Shown here piece after piece: positions 33,931-42,549 of a stretch of 57,942 bases of DNA (the stretch's first letter is position 1; each line of letters starts with the position of its first letter). The position numbers and the translations under genes were made by a program. This DNA is from Spirochaetes bacterium GWB1_60_80. GTDB taxonomy: Bacteria > Spirochaetota > Spirochaetia > Treponematales > UBA12059. The notes below the pieces were generated by a model, which was not told the DNA's origin, did not search any database, and saw only the letters and a list, made by a program, of their open reading frames with translations. The stretch is from contig MIAR01000010.1 in the NCBI GenBank assembly GCA_001829185.1, forward strand, positions 1-57,942. The letters are read 5' to 3'.

Positions 33931-35271
33931 ATGAAAGGCAAGCCTGAAATTCTTATCGTCGACGACCAGGTTCAAAATCTTGAGCTACTCGAGGTTTACC
34001 TCGCTTCCCAGGGATACGATGTCGTTAGGGCGACGAGCGGAGCCGAAGCGCTCGAAAAACTTTACGCTAAGGCCATCGATCTGATACTGCTCGACGTAAT
34101 GATGCCCGAGATAAACGGCTTTGAAGTAATCCGCAAGGTAAGGCTGAACGCCGCATTCGCGCAAATTCCGATAATTCTTGTCACCGCGCTGCGGGAAACG
34201 AAAGATCGAGTGAGGGGGATCGAGGCGGGCTGCGACGATTTCATCTCTAAGCCGATCGATAGGCAGGAACTATTGGCGCGTGTTCGGTCTCTCCTTAAAA
34301 TTAAGGCCTACCACGACTTGATGAGCGATTATCGGATCGAGCTGGAAGAGGCGAAAACGACCGCGGATGCCGCCCGGGAATATATCGAGAGCATCATCGA
34401 CACCGTGCGCGAGCCATTAATCGTGCTTGATCATGATTTGCGTATAATGAAAGTTAACGGATCGTTTTATAACGTTTTCAAGTCTACCGACAGAGAGACG
34501 ATCGGGCAACGTATATTCGATTTGGGGAATGGGCAGTGGAATATCCCCAAATTACGGGAATTGCTTGAGAATATCCTTCCCGGGGAAAAGGCTTTTGACA
34601 ATTTTGAGGTGGAGCACGATTTCGCTATAATCGGGAAGCGTATCATGCTGCTGAATGCCCGTAAAATTAATGGTTCCGCTGGCATGGCCGGGGTGATCCT
34701 GCTTGCCATCGAGGATATTACCGAACGCAGGTGCTCGGAGGAAAGGATCGAGCTGATGGCAACCCACGACTCGCTGACGGGGCTACCAAACCGGACGCTT
34801 TATGCCGATCGCCTGCGCGCCGCCTTGATCCACGCCCAACGGGAGCAGGGAAAAGCCGGAATCGCGATGCTTGATCTCGATTATTTTAAGGATGTCAACG
34901 ACACCCATGGCCATGACGTAGGTGACATCCTCCTCAAAATGGCGGCGCAACGGCTGAGTTCAACGCTACGGAAGGGTGATTCCGTAGCGCGATTCGGAGG
35001 AGACGAGTTTGTGCTGATATTTTCCGATCTCGCCGAAAAGGAAGACGCGGCTCTGATTGCGCAGAAACTCACGGACAGCCTCCGGGCGCCATTCCGCATC
35101 GGCGCGTATGAACTGGCGATGACGGCGAGTATCGGAATTGCCCTTTATCCGGATGATGGAATGGATGGGGGGGTGCTGCTTAAGAACGCCGATATCGCAA
35201 TGTATAAAGCCAAGCAAGCGGGGCGTGCCCAATATCAATTTTATGAACAGGACAAGCGCTTAGCCGAGTGA
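33931..35271 (+). CDS. Receiver-PAS-GGDEF diguanylate cyclase
   Basis: A 446-residue protein with a receiver (phospho-Asp 55, LILLDVMMPEINGF) very like that of the cyclase at 30599, then a PAS domain (about 150-265) of the family seen in the neighbouring kinase, then GGDEF (about 275-440). The active site is an intact RFGGDEF, and an RxxD inhibitory site (RKGD) lies five residues upstream, so it should make c-di-GMP with product inhibition. There is no EAL domain. The ATG at 33931 follows GGGGGAAGGG; an upstream in-frame extension overlaps the single-domain receiver and is rejected. Confidence 0.94.
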   Translation: MKGKPEILIVDDQVQNLELLEVYLASQGYDVVRATSGAEALEKLYAKAIDLILLDVMMPEINGFEVIRKVRLNAAFAQIPIILVTALRETKDRVRGIEAGCDDFISKPIDRQELLARVRSLLKIKAYHDLMSDYRIELEEAKTTADAAREYIESIIDTVREPLIVLDHDLRIMKVNGSFYNVFKSTDRETIGQRIFDLGNGQWNIPKLRELLENILPGEKAFDNFEVEHDFAIIGKRIMLLNARKINGSAGMAGVILLAIEDITERRCSEERIELMATHDSLTGLPNRTLYADRLRAALIHAQREQGKAGIAMLDLDYFKDVNDTHGHDVGDILLKMAAQRLSSTLRKGDSVARFGGDEFVLIFSDLAEKEDAALIAQKLTDSLRAPFRIGAYELAMTASIGIALYPDDGMDGGVLLKNADIAMYKAKQAGRAQYQFYEQDKRLAE

Positions 35272-35404
35272 AAAATGATAATTGTTAAGACGAGTCAGCC
35301 AGTCGCCAGTCGCATCACCGCAAGAGACGATGTCTTGAGATCCATATGCCATATAAGAATGCTGTATTGAGAATATTTAATTAGTATTATAATTAAAAAT
35401 CTAC

Positions 35405-35433
35405 TTGATTTTTAATTAATATGTAAGTATACT
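35405..35433 (+). promoter_or_regulatory. Promoter of the DUF3494 lipoprotein gene
   Basis: TTGATT at 35405-35410 and TATACT (5 of 6) at 35428-35433 with a 17-base spacer, in an AT-rich stretch. AAGAGG and the ATG follow at 35451. The 179-base gap after the GGDEF gene otherwise shows nothing. Confidence 0.6.
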
Positions 35434-35450
35434 CTTAACAAGAGGTACAT

Positions 35451-36668
35451 ATGAACAAGCAAAAGAACAGCCTTTTTAGCGGACTCGGAGTACTGCTGCT
35501 AGCGGCACTCGTGGCTTCATGCAACAGCCCGTTGGCCCAAGGTAGCGGCATAACGGATGACTCTTTGGTGTCACGGGGCATCGCCAGCCCCACAGCGCCG
35601 AATCTTGGCGTGGCGGAAACCTTTGCGGTATTCGGCGGTGGAGCCGGCGTTACCAATCAGGGCACAATGACCATGATAGTGGGTGATTTGGGAACCACTG
35701 GAGCATCGACAATGATCACCGGATTCCACAGTTCGACCTTTAGTTACGCCGAAACACCGCTTAATGTCGGCTCGGTGAGCGGATTGGTCTATACAGACGC
35801 CCCACAGGGAAGTCCCGAGGACTTCGCTGTCGCCGGGTCGGTGGCATATGACGCGTTAGCGGCATTCAATTATCTAGCTTCGCTTCCCGACGGTATGGAT
35901 CCGGGAGCCGGGCAGCTCGGCGGGCTCACCTTGATCCCCGGTGTCTACAAATCTGCCTCTGGTGCCTTCCTTGTAACAGGTTCAGACCTGACTCTCGACG
36001 CACAGGGTGACGCTGACGCCGTTTGGGTTTTCCAGATGGCCAGCTCCCTTACGGTAGGTACCCCGCTTGCTTCAAGCAGCGTTATACTCAGTAACGGCGC
36101 CCAGGCCAAGAATGTGTATTGGCAGGTAGGCAGCGCGGCTACCATCAACGGAGCGGGCGGCGGAACTTTTGCGGGAACAATCTTGGCAAGGGCCGGAATG
36201 ACTTTTTCCACCGCCGGAAATACGTTGGTAACCACCCTTAATGGCAGGGCCTTGTCCCTGTTCGCGGCGGTTACCATGGTGAATACGGTAGTCAACGCTA
36301 GCGGAATCCCCGTGGAGATTCCTGTTGTCGTGAACGAAGAACCGACCGTTGTGCCCAGCATAACGATTACGGGAAGCGCAGCGGATTTGGTCGTAGCGGT
36401 AGCGGGCAACGGTTTCATCAACGTCGAGAATAACGGCGGCGTGGTAACGGCAACCGAGGTCGGAACTGGTATCATCGCCATCGTCAACAACGGCGCTGTC
36501 CTTACCGCCACTAATACCGGAAACGGCATCATGACGATCAACAGCACCTGTACAGGAGCTGTTACGGTTACCAATACCGGCAACGGCAATGTTTTCGTGA
36601 ACGCGACCGGTGCGGCGGCGATTACCGTTACCCATACGGGCGACGAGGATTATACCTACCAGAATTAA
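35451..36668 (+). CDS. DUF3494 (ice-binding-like) lipoprotein with beta-repeat tail
   Basis: A 405-residue surface lipoprotein (lipobox VASC, Cys about 24). Residues about 55-290 match the DUF3494 ice-binding/adhesin fold: AETFAVFGGGAGVTNQG start, the GDLGTTG strand, YDALAAFNYLASLP, LTLIPGVYKSASG, DAVWVFQMASSLTVG and TINGAGGGTFAGTILARAGMTF. The last 100 residues are a Thr/Asn/Gly-rich repeat (VTNTGNGN, ATNTGNGI) typical of a beta-solenoid. The fold is widespread in adhesins, so ice binding should not be assumed. It has its own promoter and terminator, so it is monocistronic. Confidence 0.85.
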   Translation: MNKQKNSLFSGLGVLLLAALVASCNSPLAQGSGITDDSLVSRGIASPTAPNLGVAETFAVFGGGAGVTNQGTMTMIVGDLGTTGASTMITGFHSSTFSYAETPLNVGSVSGLVYTDAPQGSPEDFAVAGSVAYDALAAFNYLASLPDGMDPGAGQLGGLTLIPGVYKSASGAFLVTGSDLTLDAQGDADAVWVFQMASSLTVGTPLASSSVILSNGAQAKNVYWQVGSAATINGAGGGTFAGTILARAGMTFSTAGNTLVTTLNGRALSLFAAVTMVNTVVNASGIPVEIPVVVNEEPTVVPSITITGSAADLVVAVAGNGFINVENNGGVVTATEVGTGIIAIVNNGAVLTATNTGNGIMTINSTCTGAVTVTNTGNGNVFVNATGAAAITVTHTGDEDYTYQN

Positions 36669-36694
36669 TCCTGAGTAGTATCACAAAGGATTTT

Positions 36695-36736
36695 AAGGCC
36701 GTCCGATTGATCCAATCAACCGGACGGCCTTTTTTT
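36695..36736 (+). terminator. Strong rho-independent terminator
   Basis: AAGGCCGTCCG/CGGACGGCCTT stem (36695-36705 with 36721-36731) around a loop, followed by a run of T. It ends the DUF3494 transcript. Confidence 0.93.
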
Positions 36737-37006
36737 GCGCGCCTGGCAGGGCGCACCTCCTTGCGGTAAGCTCTGGGTCGACTGCCTTGTCTGGTGGTCA
36801 CCTGGCTTGACGCCAGCCTGATTCCGGGCCAGACTAGGGTACAGCCGGCGCAAGAGAGAATTTTTTATTGAAGCGATAGAATTTTCTTGATAAGATTATC
36901 AAAGAAGTGTAGCATCTGTCAGGGTCGATGTGTTTAGTCAGTATTCGGAAAACTGCTTGACTACTGTTTGATAGATGAGTATTCAGCGTATGGGGAGATA
37001 TGATAC
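36737..37006. other. Gene-free composition boundary
   Basis: After the terminator, about 100 GC-rich bases give way to AT-rich sequence leading into the gene at 37007. I see no gene, repeat or convincing promoter. It marks a sharp change in base composition. Confidence 0.5.
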
Positions 37007-37678
37007 ATGAAAAACCAGGAATATATTTTTTGTTCATGGAGTGGCGGAAAAGATTGCTGTTTGGCATTGGATAGCTATTTAAGGACAAACCCAAATTCAA
37101 AAGTTCATTTGCTCACAATGATAAAAAAATCATTGGGCAAAACCTATGGACATTTCATTACTGAAGGCTTATTGCAGAAGCAAGCCGACGCAATGGGTTT
37201 GGAAATAAGTTTTGGGTATTCTGATGATAGCAACTATGAAGATAACTGGTGCATTGAACTTGAAAGATTGAAAAAGAAAGGTGTGACAAAAGGGATATTC
37301 GGCGATATAGATTTGCAAGTTCATCATGAGTGGATTGAAAGAGTAATGAAAAAACTGAAGCTGCAATTTGAAATGCCATTATGGTCTAAAAAAAGAAAGG
37401 ACGTTGTCGAAGATTTTATCAATAAAGGGTATAAAGCCACGATAATTTCTATCAGGGAAGAAAAATGCCAAGAAAAATATCTGGGAAAGACATTGGATCT
37501 AAACTGCGTTGAAGAAATGGAAAAAGACGCCATTGATCCATCGGCTGAGGGTGGGGAGTTCCATACTTTTACAGTAACTGGCCCATTGTTTAAGCGAAAT
37601 TTAGCGCTTTTTAGCGATGGTATTTCGGAAGGTAATAATCATGTATATTTAAATAACTTGGAGCTAGTTTCAAAGTAG
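37007..37678 (+). CDS. Diphthine-ammonia-ligase-family (adenine nucleotide alpha hydrolase) protein
   Basis: A 223-residue ATP-pyrophosphatase-fold protein of the DUF71/Dph6 family. The PP-loop SGGKDCCLALDSY is at residues 12-24, and the C-terminal family motif is AEGGEFHTFTV. Bacterial members do not make diphthamide, and their substrate is generally unknown; amide-forming chemistry is implied by family. Codon use is clearly AT-rich compared with the window, so transfer from another genome is likely. GGGGAG lies about ten bases before the ATG. Confidence 0.82.
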   Translation: MKNQEYIFCSWSGGKDCCLALDSYLRTNPNSKVHLLTMIKKSLGKTYGHFITEGLLQKQADAMGLEISFGYSDDSNYEDNWCIELERLKKKGVTKGIFGDIDLQVHHEWIERVMKKLKLQFEMPLWSKKRKDVVEDFINKGYKATIISIREEKCQEKYLGKTLDLNCVEEMEKDAIDPSAEGGEFHTFTVTGPLFKRNLALFSDGISEGNNHVYLNNLELVSK

Positions 37679-37731
37679 CAGCGAAATGGCGTTTTTATTA
37701 TACTTCGCTATTTTCTGAAAGGATAAACTGG

Positions 37732-38142
37732 ATGCTGGGCGAAAACAGGAAACCGAACTACATCTTTACTATTCTTGTGCTTATTTTTGTGGTGTTGGCG
37801 CTTGCGGTTTCGATATTTGGTTTAAGTGTGAAAATCGATGAAAACCAGATCAGGATACAGGGTGTTTTTAGCGCTAGCCTGGCAATCAGAGAAATTACTG
37901 AAGTATCACTGATTGACCATTTGCCAAGCGGGCTGAAGTTGCTGGGAGTCAGGCTTGGTTCAATAAGCATTGGTGTCTTCCGGTACCCAGAAATTGGAAA
38001 TGCTTCAGTCTATATTTCAAACATGGAACAATCTTTGCTTCTGATTAAAAGCCAAAATAAAACAATCGTGATTGGCGTTGGCAAGGTTAAAAATCTGGAA
38101 TACTATAATCTTCTCATGGAAATGCTAGGGAAGTCTTTGTGA
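37732..38142 (+). CDS. Small membrane protein with PH-like domain
   Basis: A 136-residue protein with one N-terminal membrane segment (about 10-30), then a strand-rich domain (VKIDENQIRIQGVFSASLAI ... SLLLIKSQNKTIVIGVG) resembling bacterial PH (bPH) domains. AAAGGA precedes the ATG by nine bases. It is AT-rich like its neighbours. Function unknown; cargo gene of the same foreign segment is my inference. Confidence 0.75.
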   Translation: MLGENRKPNYIFTILVLIFVVLALAVSIFGLSVKIDENQIRIQGVFSASLAIREITEVSLIDHLPSGLKLLGVRLGSISIGVFRYPEIGNASVYISNMEQSLLLIKSQNKTIVIGVGKVKNLEYYNLLMEMLGKSL

Positions 38143-38255
38143 TGGACTGTCGGTACGTTAGGGGCTGGAGTGGGATGGTAGCTTCAGTCAGGTGTGAAGA
38201 GTAATTAGCGCGAACTGGAGGCGGTTTGTGAAGATTGAAGCTGACTCTTTGATCT

Positions 38256-38392
38256 CTAACAGGTTGTTGAAAAAGCCGGTTGCTTTCTCAACAACCTTAA
38301 CAATTCCTCGCATAGCTTGCGCTATGCTGCGTAATTGTACCGGCATTTGAAGTGTTGAAAAGCCGCATTCGCGTTTTTCAACACCCTGCTAA
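38256..38392 (-). mobile_element. MITE-like element, copy 2 (129 bp plus CTAA duplications)
   Basis: The element proper, 38260-38388, is the inverted equivalent of copies 1 and 3 with only a few substitutions. Direct CTAA repeats flank it at 38256-38259 and 38389-38392. It lies at the 5' end of the methyltransferase gene and supplies its only upstream in-frame start codons. Confidence 0.92.
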
Positions 38393-39017
38393 GTTGATTC
38401 TGGTTCCGATTGTTTTTATATTCTTCAATTGCTTGGCTGTTTCTGTTCTCATGATAAAGGGTTCGTCGTTTTTAGAGATTGTTCCGTTGGTTATTCTTAA
38501 TGGCATAGTGTTTTATGATCTTCTTACTAGAAAAAGGTCAAAGGAGCGCGATAATTTTAATCGGATTGCCTTGCTAATATCCTTTTTTATTTTTCCAGTT
38601 GCCATAGGTAGCCCCTATCTTGAAGTGGCATTGCGCGGATCGAAAAGGATTGATCTTGTTTTTTTTATCCCGGGTATTCTCACGGAAGCACTGGGTGGCT
38701 ACCTTGTCATTAGCTCCAGAAGGATTCTTGGGACTATGGGCACCCCGAGTTTGGTAATTGAAAAAAACCATGTGCTTATTAATAAGGGGTTATATAAGCA
38801 TATCAGAAATCCAATGTATTTAGGTTTTATTTGTTTGCTTATCGGATATTCCATTTCTCTTTGTGCTTTTATCTCCTGTGTTCTTACAAATACAATAATA
38901 ATTGGGTATTTATTGAAGCGAACAAGGATTGAGGAAAAACTACTAGAAGAAAAATTTGGGAATGAATACTTGGCGTATAAAAAGCGAACAAAACGTTTTA
39001 TTCCCTGGCTTTATTGA
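38352..39017 (+). CDS. Isoprenylcysteine carboxyl methyltransferase-like membrane protein, 5' end altered by insertion
   Basis: Up to 221 residues. Several membrane helices precede the ICMT/PEMT-type methyltransferase core: GLYKHIRNPMYLGFI and EEKLLEEKFGNEYLAYKKRTKRFIP, the SAM-binding end of the family. The first 12 residues, read from a GTG at 38352 (MLKSRIRVFQHP), come entirely from the mobile element. No Shine-Dalgarno is seen there. A TTG at 38394, just after the element, is the next in-frame start. The natural 5' end may therefore have been separated or replaced. AT-rich codon use matches the two preceding genes. The methyl acceptor is unknown. Confidence 0.7.
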   Translation: MLKSRIRVFQHPAKLILVPIVFIFFNCLAVSVLMIKGSSFLEIVPLVILNGIVFYDLLTRKRSKERDNFNRIALLISFFIFPVAIGSPYLEVALRGSKRIDLVFFIPGILTEALGGYLVISSRRILGTMGTPSLVIEKNHVLINKGLYKHIRNPMYLGFICLLIGYSISLCAFISCVLTNTIIIGYLLKRTRIEEKLLEEKFGNEYLAYKKRTKRFIPWLY

Positions 39018-39175
39018 TGATTTGCTAAATAGTGGTTGCCTTATCCATTCTTCCCAGGAGACTTGCCCTGGCAGGCGGCACTGGTCTATTTATGGATTTT
39101 CTTGAAAAAAAATACGAAAGAAGAGGAGCATCCAAAGGTACATGGCATATTGTGACGATGGCGAATGGAGGGGCC

Positions 39176-40078
39176 GTGAAGTTGATTGTTTATCAAGTCG
39201 ATTCGTTTACCACCACGCTTTTTGAGGGTAATCCCGCCGGGGTGGTCTTAAACGCCGATGGATTGAGCGAGTGGCAGATGCAGCAACTTGCCCGGGAAAT
39301 GAACAAGTCGGAAACGGCTTTCATTATTAATAAAGGTGGTGATGATTACGATATCGAGGTGCGCTTCTTCACGCCAACCAGGGAAGTTCCGATTTGCGGA
39401 CACGCTACCATTGCCGCTCATTTTGTCTATGCCCTGGAAAAAGGCATTGATTGCGGCATTATCATTCAAAAGACCAAGGCCGGGGTGTTGCCGGTAGAAA
39501 TTGTCAACGATGGTGCAGGCAAGCGGGTGGTAATGACACAGGCAAAAATCGAATATGGGGCAATTATTGCAGGCCGGCAAAGGGAAAGGCTATTGAGAGG
39601 CTTGAATATTGGTTCGGCTGATATTGTTGATGATTTACCGATCCAGATTGTATCGACCGGGCATTCCAAAGTGATGATTCCTGTACGGGGAAAGCGACTG
39701 CTGGATTCCATGGCGATAGACTCAGGGTTATTATGCGAGTTGAGCAATGAAATCGGCTGTAACGGGTACTATGTGTTCACCTTTGATTCTCAGGAAAAAA
39801 ATATATTGATCAGCGGTAGAATGTTCGCTCCTGCCATCGGTGTTGATGAAGATCCGGTAACCGGCAACGCGAATGGACCACTGGGGGCTTACTTGACCCA
39901 TTATGGCAAAATTGAAAAAAGCAAAACCGGCTATACCTTTGAAATCAAGCAAGGCGAGGCAATGAAGCGAAAGGGCTACATGAAAGTCCATGTTTTCAGT
40001 AATGATCAGGATGCCGAGCTGGTAAAGATCAGTGGTAATGCTTGTATAGCTTTCAAGACAGAGATCGATATTTGCTAG
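39176..40078 (+). CDS. PhzF-family epimerase/isomerase
   Basis: A 300-residue PhzF-fold protein with two diaminopimelate-epimerase-like halves. The catalytic Glu is in NKSETAFI (about residue 46). GHATIAAHF and the C-terminal DEDPVTGNANGPLGAYL signature are clear. PhzF itself acts in phenazine synthesis; most homologues have unknown substrates, and no phenazine genes are nearby. The GTG at 39176 lies four bases after GGAGG and begins at the usual family N-terminus. An ATG at 39158 is possible, and a longer extension to 39032 has no family match. Confidence 0.88.
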   Translation: MKLIVYQVDSFTTTLFEGNPAGVVLNADGLSEWQMQQLAREMNKSETAFIINKGGDDYDIEVRFFTPTREVPICGHATIAAHFVYALEKGIDCGIIIQKTKAGVLPVEIVNDGAGKRVVMTQAKIEYGAIIAGRQRERLLRGLNIGSADIVDDLPIQIVSTGHSKVMIPVRGKRLLDSMAIDSGLLCELSNEIGCNGYYVFTFDSQEKNILISGRMFAPAIGVDEDPVTGNANGPLGAYLTHYGKIEKSKTGYTFEIKQGEAMKRKGYMKVHVFSNDQDAELVKISGNACIAFKTEIDIC

Positions 40079-40103
40079 ATGGATACCAAAAAGGATGGCA
40101 GGG

Positions 40104-41138
40104 ATGGAACAGAAAAAGATGACGCCGGGCAGCCTGCTCGACGAGCGGGGGCGACTAACCGAGCCAGGCTACGCCTTTACTCCCGTCAAGCAGTACGACC
40201 GCAAGGCCGTCAAGGCTGGCCGGTTGCGCATCAAGGAATGGGATTATTATCTGGTTACCAATCGCGACTACGGCGTGGCCATCACGGTGGCTGACAATGC
40301 CTACATGGGGCTGGCAAGCCTGACCTTGCTTGATTTTCGGGCCGGGAGTCAAGTAACAGTCAGCCCGATGCTGGCGCTGCCGCTGGGACGGCTTCGAATG
40401 CCGGCTAGCTCCGAGACTGGCGACGTAGTCTGCCGAGGGAAGGGGTTTGAGGTCGTTTTCCGGCGTGTCGGCACGGTGCGTCATTTATCGGCCAGGTTTA
40501 AGAACCTGGAAAAAGGGCAGCCGGTAGCGGTGGATATCGAGCTGTTCGACGAACCGCGCGACTCGATGGTCATAGCCACGCCTTTTCCGAAAAAGCCGAC
40601 GGCCTTCTATTACAATCGCAAGATCATCGGCATGCGCGCTCGTGGCGAAGTTCGTTATAGAGGCGAGACGTTTGCTTTCTCGCCGGAAGACAGCTTCGGC
40701 CTGCTGGATTGGGGGCGTGGCGTCTGGACCTATAAAAACACGTGGTATTGGGGCGCCGGGCAGGGTTTGGTGGATGGTGCGGTTTTCGGCTTTAATCTGG
40801 GCTACGGCTTCGGCGATACTTCGAGCGCCAGCGAAAACATGCTGTTCTACCAGGGGCTGGCCCACAAGTTGGATGACGTGACCTTCCAGATTCCGGTCGA
40901 CCAGGCTGGCCGGGATGATTTTCTGAAACCCTGGCGTTTTTCGTCGTCGGATGGACGCTTTGAGGCCGACTTCACGCCCATCCTGGATCGGGCCGCCCTG
41001 ACTTCGCTGGGCGTGCTGTGTAGCGACCAGCACCAGGTATTCGGCTTGTTCAACGGCACGGCCACCTTGGATGATGGCCGGGTGTTGCGGCTGCGCGACT
41101 TTCTCGGTTTTGCCGAGAAAGTCTACAACAAGTGGTAG
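40104..41138 (+). CDS. DUF2804 family protein
   Basis: A 344-residue protein of the DUF2804 family (LLDERGRLTEPGYA start, RIKEWDYYLVTNRDYGVAITVADN, GLLDWGRGVWTYKNTWYWG core). It is strand-rich and Trp/Tyr-rich, without signal peptide or membrane segment. Molecular function is not known. AAAAAGG is nine bases before the ATG at 40104; an ATG at 40095 touches the site. It ends seven bases from the convergent sugar transporter. GC-rich codon use marks the return to the host-like background. Confidence 0.85.
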   Translation: MEQKKMTPGSLLDERGRLTEPGYAFTPVKQYDRKAVKAGRLRIKEWDYYLVTNRDYGVAITVADNAYMGLASLTLLDFRAGSQVTVSPMLALPLGRLRMPASSETGDVVCRGKGFEVVFRRVGTVRHLSARFKNLEKGQPVAVDIELFDEPRDSMVIATPFPKKPTAFYYNRKIIGMRARGEVRYRGETFAFSPEDSFGLLDWGRGVWTYKNTWYWGAGQGLVDGAVFGFNLGYGFGDTSSASENMLFYQGLAHKLDDVTFQIPVDQAGRDDFLKPWRFSSSDGRFEADFTPILDRAALTSLGVLCSDQHQVFGLFNGTATLDDGRVLRLRDFLGFAEKVYNKW

Positions 41139-41145
41139 CCGCGGT

Positions 41146-42549
41146 TCAGGGCTGTGACGGCGCTGGGCTTTCCGCCATTTCCGGCTGCAACTGGCCTCGT
41201 TCCCGCAGATCGCTAATGATCTTTTTATAGAAGGTTTCGTCGATGCGGAAAAAGAGGCGCCAGATGATGAAGCCGGCCACGATGCAGACTAGGGGGAAGA
41301 CCAACATGCCGCTTTTAAGGAGCAGCAAACCTTGGCTGGAGACGTCGGCCGGGCCGGCCGCCTCGTTGATGCCGGAGACGATGACCACCACGCCGACCGT
41401 GCCGGCGGCCATGGCGCTGCCCATCTTGTTGATGAAGGGCTGTACCGAGAAGGTGACGCTCTCGTTGCGCTTGCCGAGCTTCCACTGGCCGTACTCGATG
41501 CTGTCGGCCAGGAACATCAGCATCAGCAACTGGATGAAGGCTTGGCCCACGAAGATCAGGACGCCGGCCAGGCCGATGAAGCGCATGTCCATGGGCGAGA
41601 AGAAGAAAATTATATAACCGATCGTCACGAGGATGGTGGCGCCGGTGTACAGTTGGCGCCGGTTGAGCCGTTTGCTGGCCAGCGGGAAGATGCCCAGGGC
41701 GCTGAGCTGCGAGACGCCCAGCACTAGGGCGAAGATGGAGTACATGCCTTCGTTGCCGTAGGCGTACTTGAAGAAATAGATGCCGAAGCTGGCCGTGGTA
41801 TCGTAGCCGATGGTGAAGATGACCATGGCGATGGCCACCACTCCCAGCTGGTCGTTGCGGAACAGGGCCCTGGCCATGCCGCGTAGGGTGGTGCTGGCCT
41901 CCACCCGGAACAGGCCGGCTTTTTCGCGCACGCCAAACAGCGTAATCAACTGTCCGAGCCACATGATGGCCACCAGAGCTATGGCAAAGACCAGGTAGGC
42001 CGCCTTCATGCTGCCCAGCAGCTTGCCTAGGGCATTGGTCAGCGGCACCACGCCCACTACCACCGAAAACAGGCCGATGTTGGCGCAGATACGGGCGAAG
42101 GCGCCGATCTTCTCGCGTTCTTTTTGGTCGATGCTCAGCGACGGCATCATCGACCAGTAGGCGATGTCGTTGGCGGTGAAGCCGATGTCCCACAGCAGGT
42201 ACAGGACGGCGAAAAGCGTCACGAAGCTGGCGCCGCTCAGGCCGAAGTCGGTAAACAGCAGGATGGCGACGATGCCGGCGAACAGGGCGCCGAAGGCGAT
42301 CCAGGGTTTGAACTTGCCGAAGCGGCCGCGGGTGTTGTCCACGATGACGCCCATGAAGGGGTCGTTGACGGCGTCGAAGGCCCGGCCCACCATCATGATG
42401 CCGGTGATCCACCACAGGATGGAATTTTCGACCTGGAGGATATCCGTCAGGTAAAACATGAGGTACATGCTTACCAATGAGTAGACCATGTCGCGGCCCA
42501 CCGTGCCGAGGCCGAAGGCGTACAGGTTGCGGTCGAATTGATTTTTCAT
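41146..42549 (-). CDS. GPH-family sugar:cation symporter
   Basis: A 467-residue transporter with twelve hydrophobic helices and the glycoside-pentoside-hexuronide signatures: YLMFYLTDIL in helix 2, FDAVNDPFMGVIVDNTRGRFGKFKPW in the 2-3 loop, and NDIAYWSMMPSL. By family it imports a disaccharide or glycoside with H+ or Na+. Its ATG overlaps the stop of the alpha-glucosidase gene (ATGA). The substrate is therefore probably a glucoside cleaved by that enzyme (context inference). Confidence 0.92.
   Translation of the reverse strand: MKNQFDRNLYAFGLGTVGRDMVYSLVSMYLMFYLTDILQVENSILWWITGIMMVGRAFDAVNDPFMGVIVDNTRGRFGKFKPWIAFGALFAGIVAILLFTDFGLSGASFVTLFAVLYLLWDIGFTANDIAYWSMMPSLSIDQKEREKIGAFARICANIGLFSVVVGVVPLTNALGKLLGSMKAAYLVFAIALVAIMWLGQLITLFGVREKAGLFRVEASTTLRGMARALFRNDQLGVVAIAMVIFTIGYDTTASFGIYFFKYAYGNEGMYSIFALVLGVSQLSALGIFPLASKRLNRRQLYTGATILVTIGYIIFFFSPMDMRFIGLAGVLIFVGQAFIQLLMLMFLADSIEYGQWKLGKRNESVTFSVQPFINKMGSAMAAGTVGVVVIVSGINEAAGPADVSSQGLLLLKSGMLVFPLVCIVAGFIIWRLFFRIDETFYKKIISDLRERGQLQPEMAESPAPSQP

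Noticed and set aside
39032-39175. Upstream extension of the PhzF gene
   Set aside because: No family similarity; a good RBS lies just before the GTG at 39176.
27544-40078. Integrase-borne genomic island with defined att sites
   Set aside because: No integrase gene and no direct repeat of the tRNA 3' end was seen downstream; only the composition shift is reported.
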